Counted from the first letter of the stretch, positions 19,345 to 27,443 are shown. The stretch is DNA of 64,000 nt from Desulfovibrionaceae bacterium (GCA_015709315.1 JACCQI010000011.1:1-64000), one strand, 5' to 3'. The notes: a model not told the origin generated them from the letters alone. Numbers and translations are program-made.

Positions 19345-20360
19345 CAGGCGCGCTCCTTGTACCAGTTGTCCATGAAAGTCCTGTATTCGCCGCTTTGCAC
19401 CTGCCGGAGCCATTCGGAATTGGCCTCGTACCAGGCCACGGTCCGTTTCAGGCCGTCCTTGAAATTCAGGGTGGGAGCGAAGCCGAGTTCCCGCTCGGCC
19501 AGGGAGTAGTCCATGGCGTAGCGGCGGTCGTGGCCCGGCCGGTCGGTGACGTAGGCGATCAGGGATTCCGGCTTGCCCAGGATGGAGAGCAGGGTTTTGA
19601 CCACGGCGATGTTCGGCTCTTCCGCGTTGCCGCCGAAATTGTAGGCCTGTCCCTCGCGGCCTTTGGTCAGGGTCAGCTCCACGCCCCGGCAGTGGTCGTC
19701 CACGTATATCCAGTCGCGTACGTTCATGCCGTCCCCGTAGACCGGCAGGGGGTTGTCGGCCTTGGCGTTGAGGAACATGAGCGGGATGAGCTTTTCCGGG
19801 AACTGGTAGGGACCGTAGTTGTTGGAGCAGCGGGTGACGAGCACCGGGAAGCCGTAGGTCTCGAAATAGGCCCTGGCCATCATGTCCGCACCGGCCTTGC
19901 TGGCGGAGTAGGGCGAGTTCGGGGCCAGCGGCGTATCCTCGGTGAATTTGCCCGTGGCCCCCAGGGTGCCGTACACTTCGTCCGTGGACACGTGGACGAA
20001 CCGCCCGGTCTTGCGTTGCCGGGCACACTCCATGAGGTTCTGTGCCCCGCCCACGTTGGTGGAAACAAAGGGGGACGGATCGTCGATGGACCGGTCCACA
20101 TGGGACTCGGCTGCGAAGTTGACCACCGCGTCGATGCGGCCATTCGCCAGCAGGTCCATGATCAGGTCCCGGTCGCAAATGTCGCCGTGGATGAACTCGT
20201 ATCGGTCGTCGCCTTGCTCAAGATCGATGAGGTTGAGGCGGTTGCCCGCATAGGTGAGTTTGTCCAGGTTGACGATGGACCAATCCGGGTGCCGGTCGAG
20301 CATGAGCCGGATGAAATTGGTGCCGATGAAGCCGCAGCCGCCGGTTACGAGAAGTTTCAT
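19344..20360 (-). CDS. rfbB: dTDP-glucose 4,6-dehydratase
   Basis: The 338-aa NAD-dependent extended short-chain dehydrogenase converts dTDP-glucose to dTDP-4-keto-6-deoxyglucose. Motifs are TGGCGFIG at the N-terminus, NFAAESHVDRSI, the STDEVYG catalytic stretch and YSASKAG with the catalytic Tyr/Lys. It is the first gene of an rfbB-rfbD pair making activated deoxysugar for lipopolysaccharide or other glycans. Confidence 0.95.
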   Translation of the reverse strand: MKLLVTGGCGFIGTNFIRLMLDRHPDWSIVNLDKLTYAGNRLNLIDLEQGDDRYEFIHGDICDRDLIMDLLANGRIDAVVNFAAESHVDRSIDDPSPFVSTNVGGAQNLMECARQRKTGRFVHVSTDEVYGTLGATGKFTEDTPLAPNSPYSASKAGADMMARAYFETYGFPVLVTRCSNNYGPYQFPEKLIPLMFLNAKADNPLPVYGDGMNVRDWIYVDDHCRGVELTLTKGREGQAYNFGGNAEEPNIAVVKTLLSILGKPESLIAYVTDRPGHDRRYAMDYSLAERELGFAPTLNFKDGLKRTVAWYEANSEWLRQVQSGEYRTFMDNWYKERA

Positions 20361-20472
20361 GGAATGCGCCGATTATGTTGGAGGATTGTTAATCAGGCCA
20401 TGCCTGAACTGCCTGTTGTCGATCACTTGAATCCTTACAGGGGCGGTCGGCAAATGACAAGGAGGGAGATGG

Positions 20473-20922
20473 TCATTCGATGATCAGGCCGGTTTGGCGA
20501 AGCGCCTCGAACAGGAGGATGCCCGTGGCCGTGGACAGGTTCAGGCTGCGCACCTCGCCCCAGATGGGAATGCGGACCTGTTCGTGCCCGGCCATGAATT
20601 CCGGGGCCAGGCCCCGCGTTTCCGGCCCCATGACAAGGGCGTCGTCGGGCCGGAACGCGAATTCGTGGTGCGGGGTGTCCGCCTTGGTGGTGGCCATGAC
20701 CAGGCGCGGCGGCTTGACCCGGCGCAGGAAGTCGTCGAAATCGGGATGCACCGTCACGTCGACAAAGGGCCAGTAGTCCAGCCCGGCCCGCTTCAGGTGC
20801 TTGTCGTCCACCGAAAAGCCAAGCGGCTCGATGAGGTGGAGCGGCGTCTTGGTCGCCGCGCACAGCCGGGCGATGTTGCCGGTATTGGGTGGAATTTCCG
20901 GCTCGAAAAGGACGATTCTCAT
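20473..20922 (-). CDS. trmL: tRNA (cytidine/uridine-34 2'-O) methyltransferase
   Basis: This 149-aa minimal SPOUT methyltransferase uses S-adenosylmethionine to methylate the ribose at the wobble position of tRNA-Leu. Motifs are EPEIPPNTGNIAR near the start, then MGPETRGL and the knot region NLSTATGILLFEA. Size and motifs match TrmL rather than larger SpoU enzymes. It sits 6 bp after mobB, so it is probably read with the tungsten block although its role is unrelated. Confidence 0.92.
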   Translation of the reverse strand: MRIVLFEPEIPPNTGNIARLCAATKTPLHLIEPLGFSVDDKHLKRAGLDYWPFVDVTVHPDFDDFLRRVKPPRLVMATTKADTPHHEFAFRPDDALVMGPETRGLAPEFMAGHEQVRIPIWGEVRSLNLSTATGILLFEALRQTGLIIE

Positions 20923-20928
20923 GATCGG

Positions 20929-21636
20929 CTAGACGTCCAGCCTGATGGTGGCCTTGCCGGGCGCATACCCCTTGAGGGTGCGGAGCATCTCGCGGATGGC
21001 GGCGGAGATGATGTCCTCCACAAAGGGCTTCATGGCCACGGTCGAGCCGTTGATGTCCACCTCGATGGAGTTGTGCATGGCCAGGCATGCCTTGGTGGTG
21101 ACGGTTCCGGCCACGATTTCCGTGGCCAGGGTCCGGCAGTCCGGGCGGCCGCAGGTCTCGCAGTCCATGCCGGGCAGGAGGAAGCCCTTTTCGAGTATGG
21201 TTTCGGCCAGGGCCGGAATGTCGTCAAAGACGGGCACGCCGTCCACGGTCTCGTCGCCGTACGAGCCGATGGCCAGGTCGGGTGAGAGCCAGTCTGTGCC
21301 GTCGGACAGGTCGCCGTTCAAACACAGTATGCGGGGCAAAAAGCCGAGCGTTTTGCCGCCTTCGACAATGAGCACGTCGGCGGTCAAAAGGGGCATGATG
21401 TCCGGGAGGAAGCGGCGCTCGGTCCAATGGACGAAGGTTTCGGACGGGCCGAGTCCGGCCACGGCGTCGCAGACGCCCGCATAGGCGGAGGTGTCCGTGT
21501 CCTTCCAGTCGAAGCCGTGGTGGCTGAACTTGGCGGCGGCCACGGTCAGGCCGGACCGCTTGAAGTGTTCCGCCAGCTTGATGCCGAGGGTGGTCTTGCC
21601 CGAATTCTTGGGACCGACGATGGATATTGCCTTCAT
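20929..21636 (-). CDS. mobB: MobB-like GTP-binding protein of molybdopterin dinucleotide synthesis
   Basis: The 235-aa protein starts MKAISIVGPKNSGKTT, a P-loop, followed by KFSHHGFDWKDTD and a GGKTLGFLPRI stretch as in MobB. MobB helps MobA attach nucleotides to the pyranopterin cofactor. The C-terminal half is unlike the short E. coli MobB and has clustered cysteines (CETCGRPDC and a later Cys), which could bind zinc or an Fe-S cluster. ATG 21636 begins the conserved domain. Its place next to tupC suggests a role with tungsten cofactor. Confidence 0.78.
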   Translation of the reverse strand: MKAISIVGPKNSGKTTLGIKLAEHFKRSGLTVAAAKFSHHGFDWKDTDTSAYAGVCDAVAGLGPSETFVHWTERRFLPDIMPLLTADVLIVEGGKTLGFLPRILCLNGDLSDGTDWLSPDLAIGSYGDETVDGVPVFDDIPALAETILEKGFLLPGMDCETCGRPDCRTLATEIVAGTVTTKACLAMHNSIEVDINGSTVAMKPFVEDIISAAIREMLRTLKGYAPGKATIRLDV

Positions 21637-21655
21637 GGCTGTCCTCCGGGGTGCG

Positions 21656-22312
21656 CTAAGCACTTGTTTTGATGGCACCGTTTTCAAGATGGATGATCGA
21701 GTCGGCTACCGCCTTCAGCCATGGCATATCATGGCTGGCGATGACAAGTGTTGATCCATATTCGTCGCGGGCGGTAAAGGCGGCCTTGAGAATGCGGTCG
21801 GCGCTTTTTTCGTCCAGGCTGGCCGTGGGTTCGTCCATGAGCAGGAGCTTTGGCTTGAGCACCAGGCGGGCGGCCAGGGCCACCCGTTGCGTCTCGCCGC
21901 CGGACAGTTCGAACCACTGCCGCTTGCGGAATGAGGCCGGGTCCAGGCCCACCGTTTCCAGGGCGGCGTCCACCTTGGCCGGGATGTCGTTCTTGCCGCG
22001 TATCTTGAGGCCGTAGGCCACGTTGGCGTACACGGTGCGCTTGAGCAGATAGGGTTCCTGCACCAGCAGGGTTATCTGGCGGTGGATGGTGTTGAATCTG
22101 GTGGAAATCGGCTTGTCGAAAAAAATGTATTCGCCCTGGGCCGGAGCGTCCAGGCAGGCGAGGATGCGGAGCAGGGTGGATTTGCCGGAACCGTTCGGCC
22201 CGGCCAGGCCGAGGATGGCCCCGGATTCGATGTCCAGCGCGTCCACGGACAGCACCGTGCGGTCGGCGTGGCGCTGCCGTATGTCTCTTAGGCTGACGAG
22301 GGGCATGGTCAT
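21656..22312 (-). CDS. tupC: Tungstate ABC transporter ATP-binding subunit
   Basis: The 218-aa cytoplasmic ATPase has Walker A GPNGSGKST, Q-loop VQEPYLL, signature ELSGGETQR and Walker B KLLLMDEPTASLD, with SHD switch histidine. It powers tungstate uptake with TupB and TupA. Start ATG 22312 overlaps the tupB stop as ATGA; a second ATG at 22306 is possible. No regulatory TOBE domain is attached, unlike ModC. Confidence 0.92.
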   Translation of the reverse strand: MTMPLVSLRDIRQRHADRTVLSVDALDIESGAILGLAGPNGSGKSTLLRILACLDAPAQGEYIFFDKPISTRFNTIHRQITLLVQEPYLLKRTVYANVAYGLKIRGKNDIPAKVDAALETVGLDPASFRKRQWFELSGGETQRVALAARLVLKPKLLLMDEPTASLDEKSADRILKAAFTARDEYGSTLVIASHDMPWLKAVADSIIHLENGAIKTSA

Positions 22313-23004
22313 TTGACGGCCTTCCTTTTCAATCCGGCGGCTCCGACGTTGACCAAAAGGGCCACGGCCAGCAGGACCATGCCGAGCGCGATGCCCACGG
22401 CGAATTCGCCCTTGCCGGTTTCCAGCGCGATGGCCGTGGTGATGGTCCGGGTGTGCCATTTGATGTTGCCGCCCACCATCATGGAAATGCCGACCTCGGA
22501 CACGATGCGACCGTAGGCGGCCATGGCGGCGAGCATGATGGCGAAGCGCGCCTCCAGGACCGTGGCCCACATCATCTGGCGCGGGTTGGCCCCGAGCGTT
22601 ATCAGGGTCAGTGGCAGGCGGCTGTCCAGGGATTCCACGGCCGTGGCCGTCATGGCGATGATGATGGGCAGGCCGAGCAGGGTCTGGCCGATGGACATGC
22701 CCGGCAGGGTGAAGAGCAACCCCGCGTTGCCGAGCGGTCCGTGCCGGGTCAGGAAGGCATAGACCAACAGCCCGATGACCACCGTGGGAAAGGAAAGCAG
22801 GGTGTCCACGATGGTTCGGACGGTCTTTTTGCCGGGAAACGTCTTGTAGCCGAGCAGGAAGCCGAGCGGCACGCCGATGGACAGGCTGGCGATCATGGAC
22901 ATGGTGGATGCCCCCACGGTCGCCCAGATGGCGGAAAATGTTTCGGGGTCGCCGGTGAAGAGAAGGACGAAGCCTTGCAGGAAGCCGTGAAGTAAGTAGT
23001 CCAT
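22309..23004 (-). CDS. tupB: Tungstate ABC transporter permease
   Basis: The 231-aa inner-membrane protein has about five to six helices and the ABC permease EAA-like loop (ESLDSRLPLTLITLGANPRQM), which docks TupC. Family similarity is to TupB/CysT permeases. It lies between tupA and tupC; an intercistronic hairpin after tupA may reduce its level relative to the binding protein. Confidence 0.92.
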   Translation of the reverse strand: MDYLLHGFLQGFVLLFTGDPETFSAIWATVGASTMSMIASLSIGVPLGFLLGYKTFPGKKTVRTIVDTLLSFPTVVIGLLVYAFLTRHGPLGNAGLLFTLPGMSIGQTLLGLPIIIAMTATAVESLDSRLPLTLITLGANPRQMMWATVLEARFAIMLAAMAAYGRIVSEVGISMMVGGNIKWHTRTITTAIALETGKGEFAVGIALGMVLLAVALLVNVGAAGLKRKAVK

Positions 23005-23020
23005 GATCGCTCGAAATAAA

Positions 23021-23052
23021 GGCGGGGGAAAGGACAGCCCCCTTCCCCCGCC
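23021..23052 (-). terminator. Intercistronic hairpin between tupA and tupB
   Basis: A perfect 10-bp GC-rich stem (GGCGGGGGAA/TTCCCCCGCC) is followed on the minus strand by TTTATTTC. It probably stops part of the transcription or protects the tupA message, which would give an excess of binding protein over permease. Confidence 0.65.
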
Positions 23053-23067
23053 GGTCGTATGGTCGGG

Positions 23068-23892
23068 TTATTGGGCGTTGGGGATGAACAGCTTCTTGCC
23101 GAGCAGCTTGAATTCGCCGATGGCCTTCTGGGTCGCGGGGGTGGCCATCCAGTCGATGAACTGCTTGGCCAGGTCGTACTGGACCTTCGGGCACTTGTCG
23201 GGGTTCACGGCCAGGGCCGAGTACTGGTTGAACAGGACCTTGTCGCCTTCGACCAGGACCTTGAGCGGCGGATTGCCGCCACGGGTGTCCGCGTACTTGA
23301 TGTAGGTGCCGCGGTCGGTCATGGTGTAGCCGTTCTTTTCATTGGCGATGTTGATGGTCGGGAGCATGCCCTGGCCGGTCTGGACGTACCAGGCGTCCTT
23401 TTCGGGGGTGGCCATGTTCGCGGCCTTCCAGAGGGAGAGTTCCTTCTTGTGGGTGCCGGAGTTGTCGCCGCGGCTTGCGAAGACGGCCCGCTTTTCGGCG
23501 ATGGTCTTCAGGGCCTCGGCCACCTGCATGCCCTTGACGCCCGCAGGGTCGGATTCGGGGCCGATGATGACGAAGTCATTGTACATCAGCTCCTTGCGGT
23601 CGATGAGCACACCCTTGTCCATGTAGGCCTTTTCCGAAGCCGGAGCGTGGACCAGGACCACGTCCACATCGCAGTTCTCGGCCATCTTGAGGGCCTTGCC
23701 GGTGCCCACGGCCACGAATTTGATTTCGACGCCGGTGTCCTTCATGTACTGGGGTACGATCAACTCGTCCAGCAGGCCGGTGTTGGCGGTGCTGGTGGTG
23801 GTGGCCATCATCAGTGTCTTGCCCGCAAAGGCGGGCGCGGCCATGGCCACGGCCAGGATGAGTGCCAGGATGCAAATGGTGATGCGTTTCAT
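23068..23892 (-). CDS. tupA: Tungstate-binding periplasmic protein
   Basis: The 274-aa substrate-binding protein has a signal peptide ending in PAFA at about residue 23. The mature N-terminus carries the TupA signature TTTSTANTGLLD, whose Ser/Thr residues bind the oxyanion. Later SRGDNSGTHKKE supplies the second binding segment. It delivers WO4(2-) to TupBC. By family it strongly prefers tungstate to molybdate. Confidence 0.95.
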   Translation of the reverse strand: MKRITICILALILAVAMAAPAFAGKTLMMATTTSTANTGLLDELIVPQYMKDTGVEIKFVAVGTGKALKMAENCDVDVVLVHAPASEKAYMDKGVLIDRKELMYNDFVIIGPESDPAGVKGMQVAEALKTIAEKRAVFASRGDNSGTHKKELSLWKAANMATPEKDAWYVQTGQGMLPTINIANEKNGYTMTDRGTYIKYADTRGGNPPLKVLVEGDKVLFNQYSALAVNPDKCPKVQYDLAKQFIDWMATPATQKAIGEFKLLGKKLFIPNAQ

Positions 23893-23938
23893 GAAACCTT
23901 CCCTCCAAGGTCTTGTTTTGTTCGGCCCTCCGAACAGG

Positions 23939-24328
23939 TTATTGGGTATCGTCACGGTAGAATTCACCGGATTTATGGACATCCATACCGAGCATTTCCC
24001 CGGCGCGTTTCGTGGCGTATTCCTCCACGTCCAGATAGAAGTGCAGGAAATTTTCCATGATCTCACGGCCGAAGGGGGAGAGGTTGAACCGCTGGCCTTT
24101 GCCTTTGGTTTTTTCCACCAGGGGGTGGCCGATGCGCTCCTCGGCGTTCTTGAGCTTGCCCCAGGCGCGCCGATAGGACATACCCAGGTTCTCCGCGGCC
24201 TTGCGAAGGGAGCCGAGTTCCTCCACGTATTTCAGTAGCAGGGTGCTGCCTATGCCGATGTAGGTGTTGTCTTCCTGTTCGAGCCAGACTCGAAGTCGCA
24301 AAGTGGTATCGTTGTTTTTGTTGCTCAT
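23939..24328 (-). CDS. ModE N-terminal-type winged-helix regulator
   Basis: The 129-aa protein contains one LysR/ModE-type winged helix: VEELGSLRKAAENLGMSYRRAW is the helix-turn-helix (split here at residues ~35-57), followed by the wing with GQRFNLSPFGRE. It lacks the C-terminal TOBE domains with which ModE senses oxyanion, so sensing must be different or rely on partners. It lies immediately upstream of tupABC on the same strand, behind a promoter, so control of tungstate uptake is the likely job. It is not TunR, which has a XerC/D-like DNA-binding domain. Confidence 0.8.
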   Translation of the reverse strand: MSNKNNDTTLRLRVWLEQEDNTYIGIGSTLLLKYVEELGSLRKAAENLGMSYRRAWGKLKNAEERIGHPLVEKTKGKGQRFNLSPFGREIMENFLHFYLDVEEYATKRAGEMLGMDVHKSGEFYRDDTQ

Positions 24329-24392
24329 GGGTTCCCCGGCTGTCCGGCCCTGTTTCGGGCGGACACTTTTCTATTCACATAATCACTACCAG

Positions 24393-24421
24393 TTTATGCA
24401 GGAAGATGATTACCAAGTCAA
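24393..24421 (-). promoter_or_regulatory. Promoter of the regulator-tup operon
   Basis: On the minus strand TTGACT (24421-24416) and CATAAA (24398-24393) are 17 bp apart. A TAATCA half-site inside the spacer and a TGATTA half-site at the expected transcript start form an inverted pair about 28 bp apart, a candidate operator. The leader before the regulator gene is about 57 nt. Confidence 0.55.
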
Positions 24422-24453
24422 TCTCGGCATAAAGCTTAAGGGTGTGACACAGG

Positions 24454-25293
24454 TCAGGCGATGGCCACGGTTTCGAACGACATGGCCTGAAGGTCCGCCA
24501 CCAGCATCTTTCCGGCGAGAGGGGAGGGATGGCCGATGGACAGCCGGATGATTTCGGCGGCCATGAGCGCGGCAATGCAGGTCACGGACGGGGAGGGGCA
24601 ACCCAGGCTTTCCTCGGCCGCGTTGTCGCGGCCCATGATGTCCGCCGGGCCGGTGTCGCCGGGCAGGACCACGCCCACATAGCCGCTGAAACCCGCCAGG
24701 GCGCCCGTGACCATGGGGATGCCCGCCCCGGCTGCTGCGCGTTGCAGTTCCAGCCGGTGCGAGAGTCCGCCGAGCGCATCCACGGCCACCCGGCAGCCGG
24801 AAAGGAAGTCCGGCAGGGACCGGGAGGTCAGGTACGCGTTCTCGGCCTCGAAATCCACGGACGGGTTGAGCGCTTCCGCCCTTTCCCGGGCCATGTCGGT
24901 CTTGGACCGGCCGAGGCCGGCGGGCGTGGACAGGGTTTGGCGGTTGAGGTTGGATTCCTCGAACCGGTCGCCGTCGGCGCATCGGATGATGCCCGCTCCC
25001 GCCCGCAGAAGCACTTCCAGCAGCGTGCCGCCGAGCCCGCCCAGGCCGACCATGGCCACGGCGGATTCGAGCAGCCGGGCCTGGTCTTCCGGGGAAAGGG
25101 ACTGCTGGTTGCGGAGATAGCGCAGCGGGCGGATGCCCAGCCGCAGGGCCTTTATCTCCACTATGCGGCCGGACACCCCGTGTCGGCGCGACAGGTCGAG
25201 GACATGGTCGAGCGAAAGTATGTCGCCTTCCTCGCCCCAGGGCAGGGTGATGCTTCGGGACAGGGCGCGGATGTCGTCGGCAAGCGCGGACAC
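24454..25293 (-). CDS. HesA/MoeB/ThiF-family adenylyltransferase
   Basis: The 279-aa E1-like enzyme has the nucleotide loop GLGGLGG at ~residue 100, followed by ADGDRFEESNLNRQ, whose Asp, Asn and Arg contact ATP. Family members adenylate the C-terminal Gly of ubiquitin-like sulfur carriers such as MoaD. The paired CxxC zinc motifs of MoeB are absent. Start GTG 25293 lies 8 nt after GGTGGAGG; GTG 25308 would overlap that site. The MoaD-like gene lies 4 bp upstream, so the two probably work as a pair for the aldehyde oxidoreductase cofactor. Confidence 0.85.
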   Translation of the reverse strand: MSALADDIRALSRSITLPWGEEGDILSLDHVLDLSRRHGVSGRIVEIKALRLGIRPLRYLRNQQSLSPEDQARLLESAVAMVGLGGLGGTLLEVLLRAGAGIIRCADGDRFEESNLNRQTLSTPAGLGRSKTDMARERAEALNPSVDFEAENAYLTSRSLPDFLSGCRVAVDALGGLSHRLELQRAAAGAGIPMVTGALAGFSGYVGVVLPGDTGPADIMGRDNAAEESLGCPSPSVTCIAALMAAEIIRLSIGHPSPLAGKMLVADLQAMSFETVAIA

Positions 25294-25297
25294 GTGG

Positions 25298-25525
25298 CTA
25301 TCCTCCACCCACGGGCGGGAAGAGTCCCACGCGGTCGCCCTCCTTGATCTCCGCGTCCAGGTCGACGCGGACGGAGTTGACGAACATGAGGGTCACGCTT
25401 TCCTCGGGCATGCCGAGCCTTCGGATCAGGGATCGAATGGTCTCGCCCGGCTCGACCGGGTAGTCGTCCCAGTTCTCGGGCAGGAACTTGGCCAGGGTCG
25501 CAAAGCATTTGAGTTCTATTCCCAT
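25298..25525 (-). CDS. MoaD/ThiS-family ubiquitin-like sulfur carrier
   Basis: The 75-aa beta-grasp protein ends in PPVGGG, the C-terminal di-glycine that is adenylated and thiocarboxylated for sulfur transfer. Internal features are VNSVRVDLD and EGDRVGLFPPV, as in MoaD. No Shine-Dalgarno precedes the ATG; instead a 12-bp palindrome ends 5 nt upstream. It is paired with the HesA-like gene and separated from the oxidoreductase gene by a terminator. Confidence 0.9.
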   Translation of the reverse strand: MGIELKCFATLAKFLPENWDDYPVEPGETIRSLIRRLGMPEESVTLMFVNSVRVDLDAEIKEGDRVGLFPPVGGG

Positions 25526-25530
25526 AATTC

Positions 25531-25560
25531 ACATCTAGATGTTTGAAGTTGACCGGTCAA
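25531..25560. promoter_or_regulatory. Two adjacent 12-bp palindromes before the moaD-like gene
   Basis: ACATCTAGATGT (25531-25542) and TTGACCGGTCAA (25549-25560) are each perfect palindromes, 6 bp apart. The second contains TTGACC, a possible -35 element on the minus strand. They lie between the oxidoreductase terminator and the moaD-like start, and are candidate operators or RNA hairpins. Confidence 0.5.
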
Positions 25561-25563
25561 TAC

Positions 25564-25593
25564 GAAAAAGGCCGGGAACGGATTCCCGGCCTT
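25564..25593 (-). terminator. Terminator/attenuator after the aldehyde oxidoreductase gene
   Basis: On the minus strand a perfect 11-bp stem (AAGGCCGGGAA/TTCCCGGCCTT, 4-nt loop) ends in a run of T. It should end most oxidoreductase transcripts before the moaD-like gene, giving high enzyme and low accessory-protein levels. Confidence 0.85.
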
Positions 25594-25615
25594 CGAGTTT
25601 CGCTTGGTTCGCCGA

Positions 25616-27343
25616 TTAGACCTTGGCGCCCTGGACTTCCTCTTCGTCGAAGTCCCAGGTGACGTTGTGAGGCGGCAGCGGTTCGATTTCCATGAACCTG
25701 GGCAGCCTGTCATCGACCTTGCTGAAGCCCGCATGCTCGTTGAATTCCTGCTCGTCCTTCATGGCGTTCGCGCCCAGGGCGATCAGGTCGTCCACGGTGA
25801 AGGTGTTGCCGGTGTAGGTCTGGACCAGGTCGGCCATGGTCTGGACGCCGTTTTCGGCATCCAGGACCGCGAAGGCGACGAACAGGCAGAAGCCCATGGA
25901 GTCGATGGCTGCCGTGGCCACCTGCAGGTTCTTGGACAGCTCGACGTTGCCTTCCTTCTTGTGTCCGTCGACGGTGCCGCCCACGCCCAGCACGTTGGCG
26001 GTGACGCCGTAGCCGGCGGTGTGGTCCGCGCCCATGGCGGTGGTGGCGTAGGTCACGCCGACGCCCTTGACCGCGCGCGGGTCGTAGGCGGGCATGGACT
26101 GCCGCTTGACCACGGGCAGACGGTCGACGCCGAAGGCGTCGCCGGCGGCGACCACGCCGTTGCCGATGATCATGCCCAGCGGATCGCCGGTGCCGACCTT
26201 CCTGATCAGTTCGATGGCGGCCTTGCCGTCGCCCCAGGGGATGATGCCGCCGTCCATGGCCACGGCCACGGTGTTGCCGATCTCGATGGTGTCCATGCCC
26301 TTTTCGTCGCAGATGCGATCCAGGGCGGCGATGTCGTCGAGACTCTTGATCATGGCGTTGGCGCCGAAGGCCCAGATGGTTTCGTACTCGAAACCGGAGG
26401 TCAGGTAGTTGCCGTCCGCGTCATTGTACTGCTGGGAACACTGGATGATGCAGCCGGTGTGGCAGCCTTCGGATACCTTGCCATGGCGGGCTTCGATGGT
26501 TTCCGCCAGCTTTTCACCGGAGATGTCCGCAGCGTGCTCGCACTGGCCGTACCGGAAGTTCTTGGTGGGCAGTGCGCCCGCCTCGTTGATGACGTTCACC
26601 AAAACGGCGGTGCCGAATCCGGGCAGGCCCTCGGAGGTGACCGGATGGCCCTTGAGGATATCGACCCAGGTGGAGCGGGCGGTCTTGAAGGCGTCGGCGT
26701 CAACGGCTCCGACCTTGTTGTTCACGGCCGGGTCCAGAATGATGGCCTTGATCCTCTTGGAACCCATGACCGCGCCGGTGCCGCCGCGACCGGCGGAACG
26801 GGCGGGGCGCTTGTACGGGTCGGTGAACTGGACGGTGGCTGTCTTGCGCAGGGTTTCGCCCGCGGAACCGATCATGGCGGCGACCATCTTGTCGCCGTAT
26901 TCGGCCAGCAGCTTGTCATGGGCGGGATAGTTGTCCATGCCCACGATGTCTCCGGCCTCCTTGAATTCGACCTTGTCTTCGGTGACGAACAGGGTGAAGA
27001 AGGGCGCTTCCTTGGCGGGCTTGTCTTCCAGCACGATGGCGATGAGGTCCATCTTGGGCAGCTTGTGGGCGAACAGGCCGCCGGAGTTGGATTCCTTGAT
27101 GCCGCCGGTCAGCGGGGATTTGGTGCCCACGGAAATACGTCCGGAGTTGGCTGCGGTGGAACCGCCCAGCAGGCCGGCGGCGAAAACGAGCTTGTTTTCG
27201 GCGGACAGCGGATGGCAGGTTGCCGGGACTTCCTTGTTGATGATACGCGAGGTCAGAGCGCGGCCGCCGAGATTGGCGTAGCGTCCCACTTCCTCGAAGC
27301 TGTATTCCTGGGTTCGGCAGTTGATTCTGAGTATTCTAGGCAT
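25616..27343 (-). CDS. aor: Tungsten-type aldehyde:ferredoxin oxidoreductase
   Basis: The 575-aa cytoplasmic enzyme oxidises aldehydes to acids with ferredoxin, using a tungsten bis-pyranopterin and one [4Fe-4S] cluster. The N-terminal domain binds the pterins (YANLGGRALTS; GRISVGTKSPLTGG; AGRGGTGAVMGSK). Cluster cysteines fit C294, C298 and C302 (CHTGCIIQC) plus a later Cys in DSMGFCLF. ATG 27343 is 6 nt after GAGG; the ATG at 27349 touches that site, so it is rejected. A strong promoter and AT-rich region lie upstream; moaD, hesA and tup genes lie downstream. The natural aldehyde is unknown. Confidence 0.93.
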   Translation of the reverse strand: MPRILRINCRTQEYSFEEVGRYANLGGRALTSRIINKEVPATCHPLSAENKLVFAAGLLGGSTAANSGRISVGTKSPLTGGIKESNSGGLFAHKLPKMDLIAIVLEDKPAKEAPFFTLFVTEDKVEFKEAGDIVGMDNYPAHDKLLAEYGDKMVAAMIGSAGETLRKTATVQFTDPYKRPARSAGRGGTGAVMGSKRIKAIILDPAVNNKVGAVDADAFKTARSTWVDILKGHPVTSEGLPGFGTAVLVNVINEAGALPTKNFRYGQCEHAADISGEKLAETIEARHGKVSEGCHTGCIIQCSQQYNDADGNYLTSGFEYETIWAFGANAMIKSLDDIAALDRICDEKGMDTIEIGNTVAVAMDGGIIPWGDGKAAIELIRKVGTGDPLGMIIGNGVVAAGDAFGVDRLPVVKRQSMPAYDPRAVKGVGVTYATTAMGADHTAGYGVTANVLGVGGTVDGHKKEGNVELSKNLQVATAAIDSMGFCLFVAFAVLDAENGVQTMADLVQTYTGNTFTVDDLIALGANAMKDEQEFNEHAGFSKVDDRLPRFMEIEPLPPHNVTWDFDEEEVQGAKV

Positions 27344-27413
27344 AGTCATCCTCAGCTTGTTGAATGTTAAGCGTTTTTGTTAACGCAAATTTACTTGATT
27401 CTCTTTGCTTGTA

Positions 27414-27443
27414 TTTATATACGCATTATATTAAATTTGTCAA
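27414..27443 (-). promoter_or_regulatory. Strong promoter of the aldehyde oxidoreductase gene
   Basis: On the minus strand a consensus TTGACA (27443-27438) is followed after 18 bp by TATAAA (27419-27414) in the most AT-rich stretch of the window. The leader of about 60 nt contains a small inverted repeat GCGTT/AACGC around 27371-27386, a possible operator or hairpin. Confidence 0.7.

Noticed and set aside
15811-19509. A 1232-codon plus-strand frame covering the SulP fusion gene and rfbD
   Set aside because: Arg/Gly/Pro-rich shadow frame; the overlapping SulP fusion and rfbD have clear family motifs.
23939-24328. TunR tungstate regulator
   Set aside because: TunR has a XerC/D-like DNA-binding domain and a ModE-like sensor; this protein has only the ModE-type winged helix.
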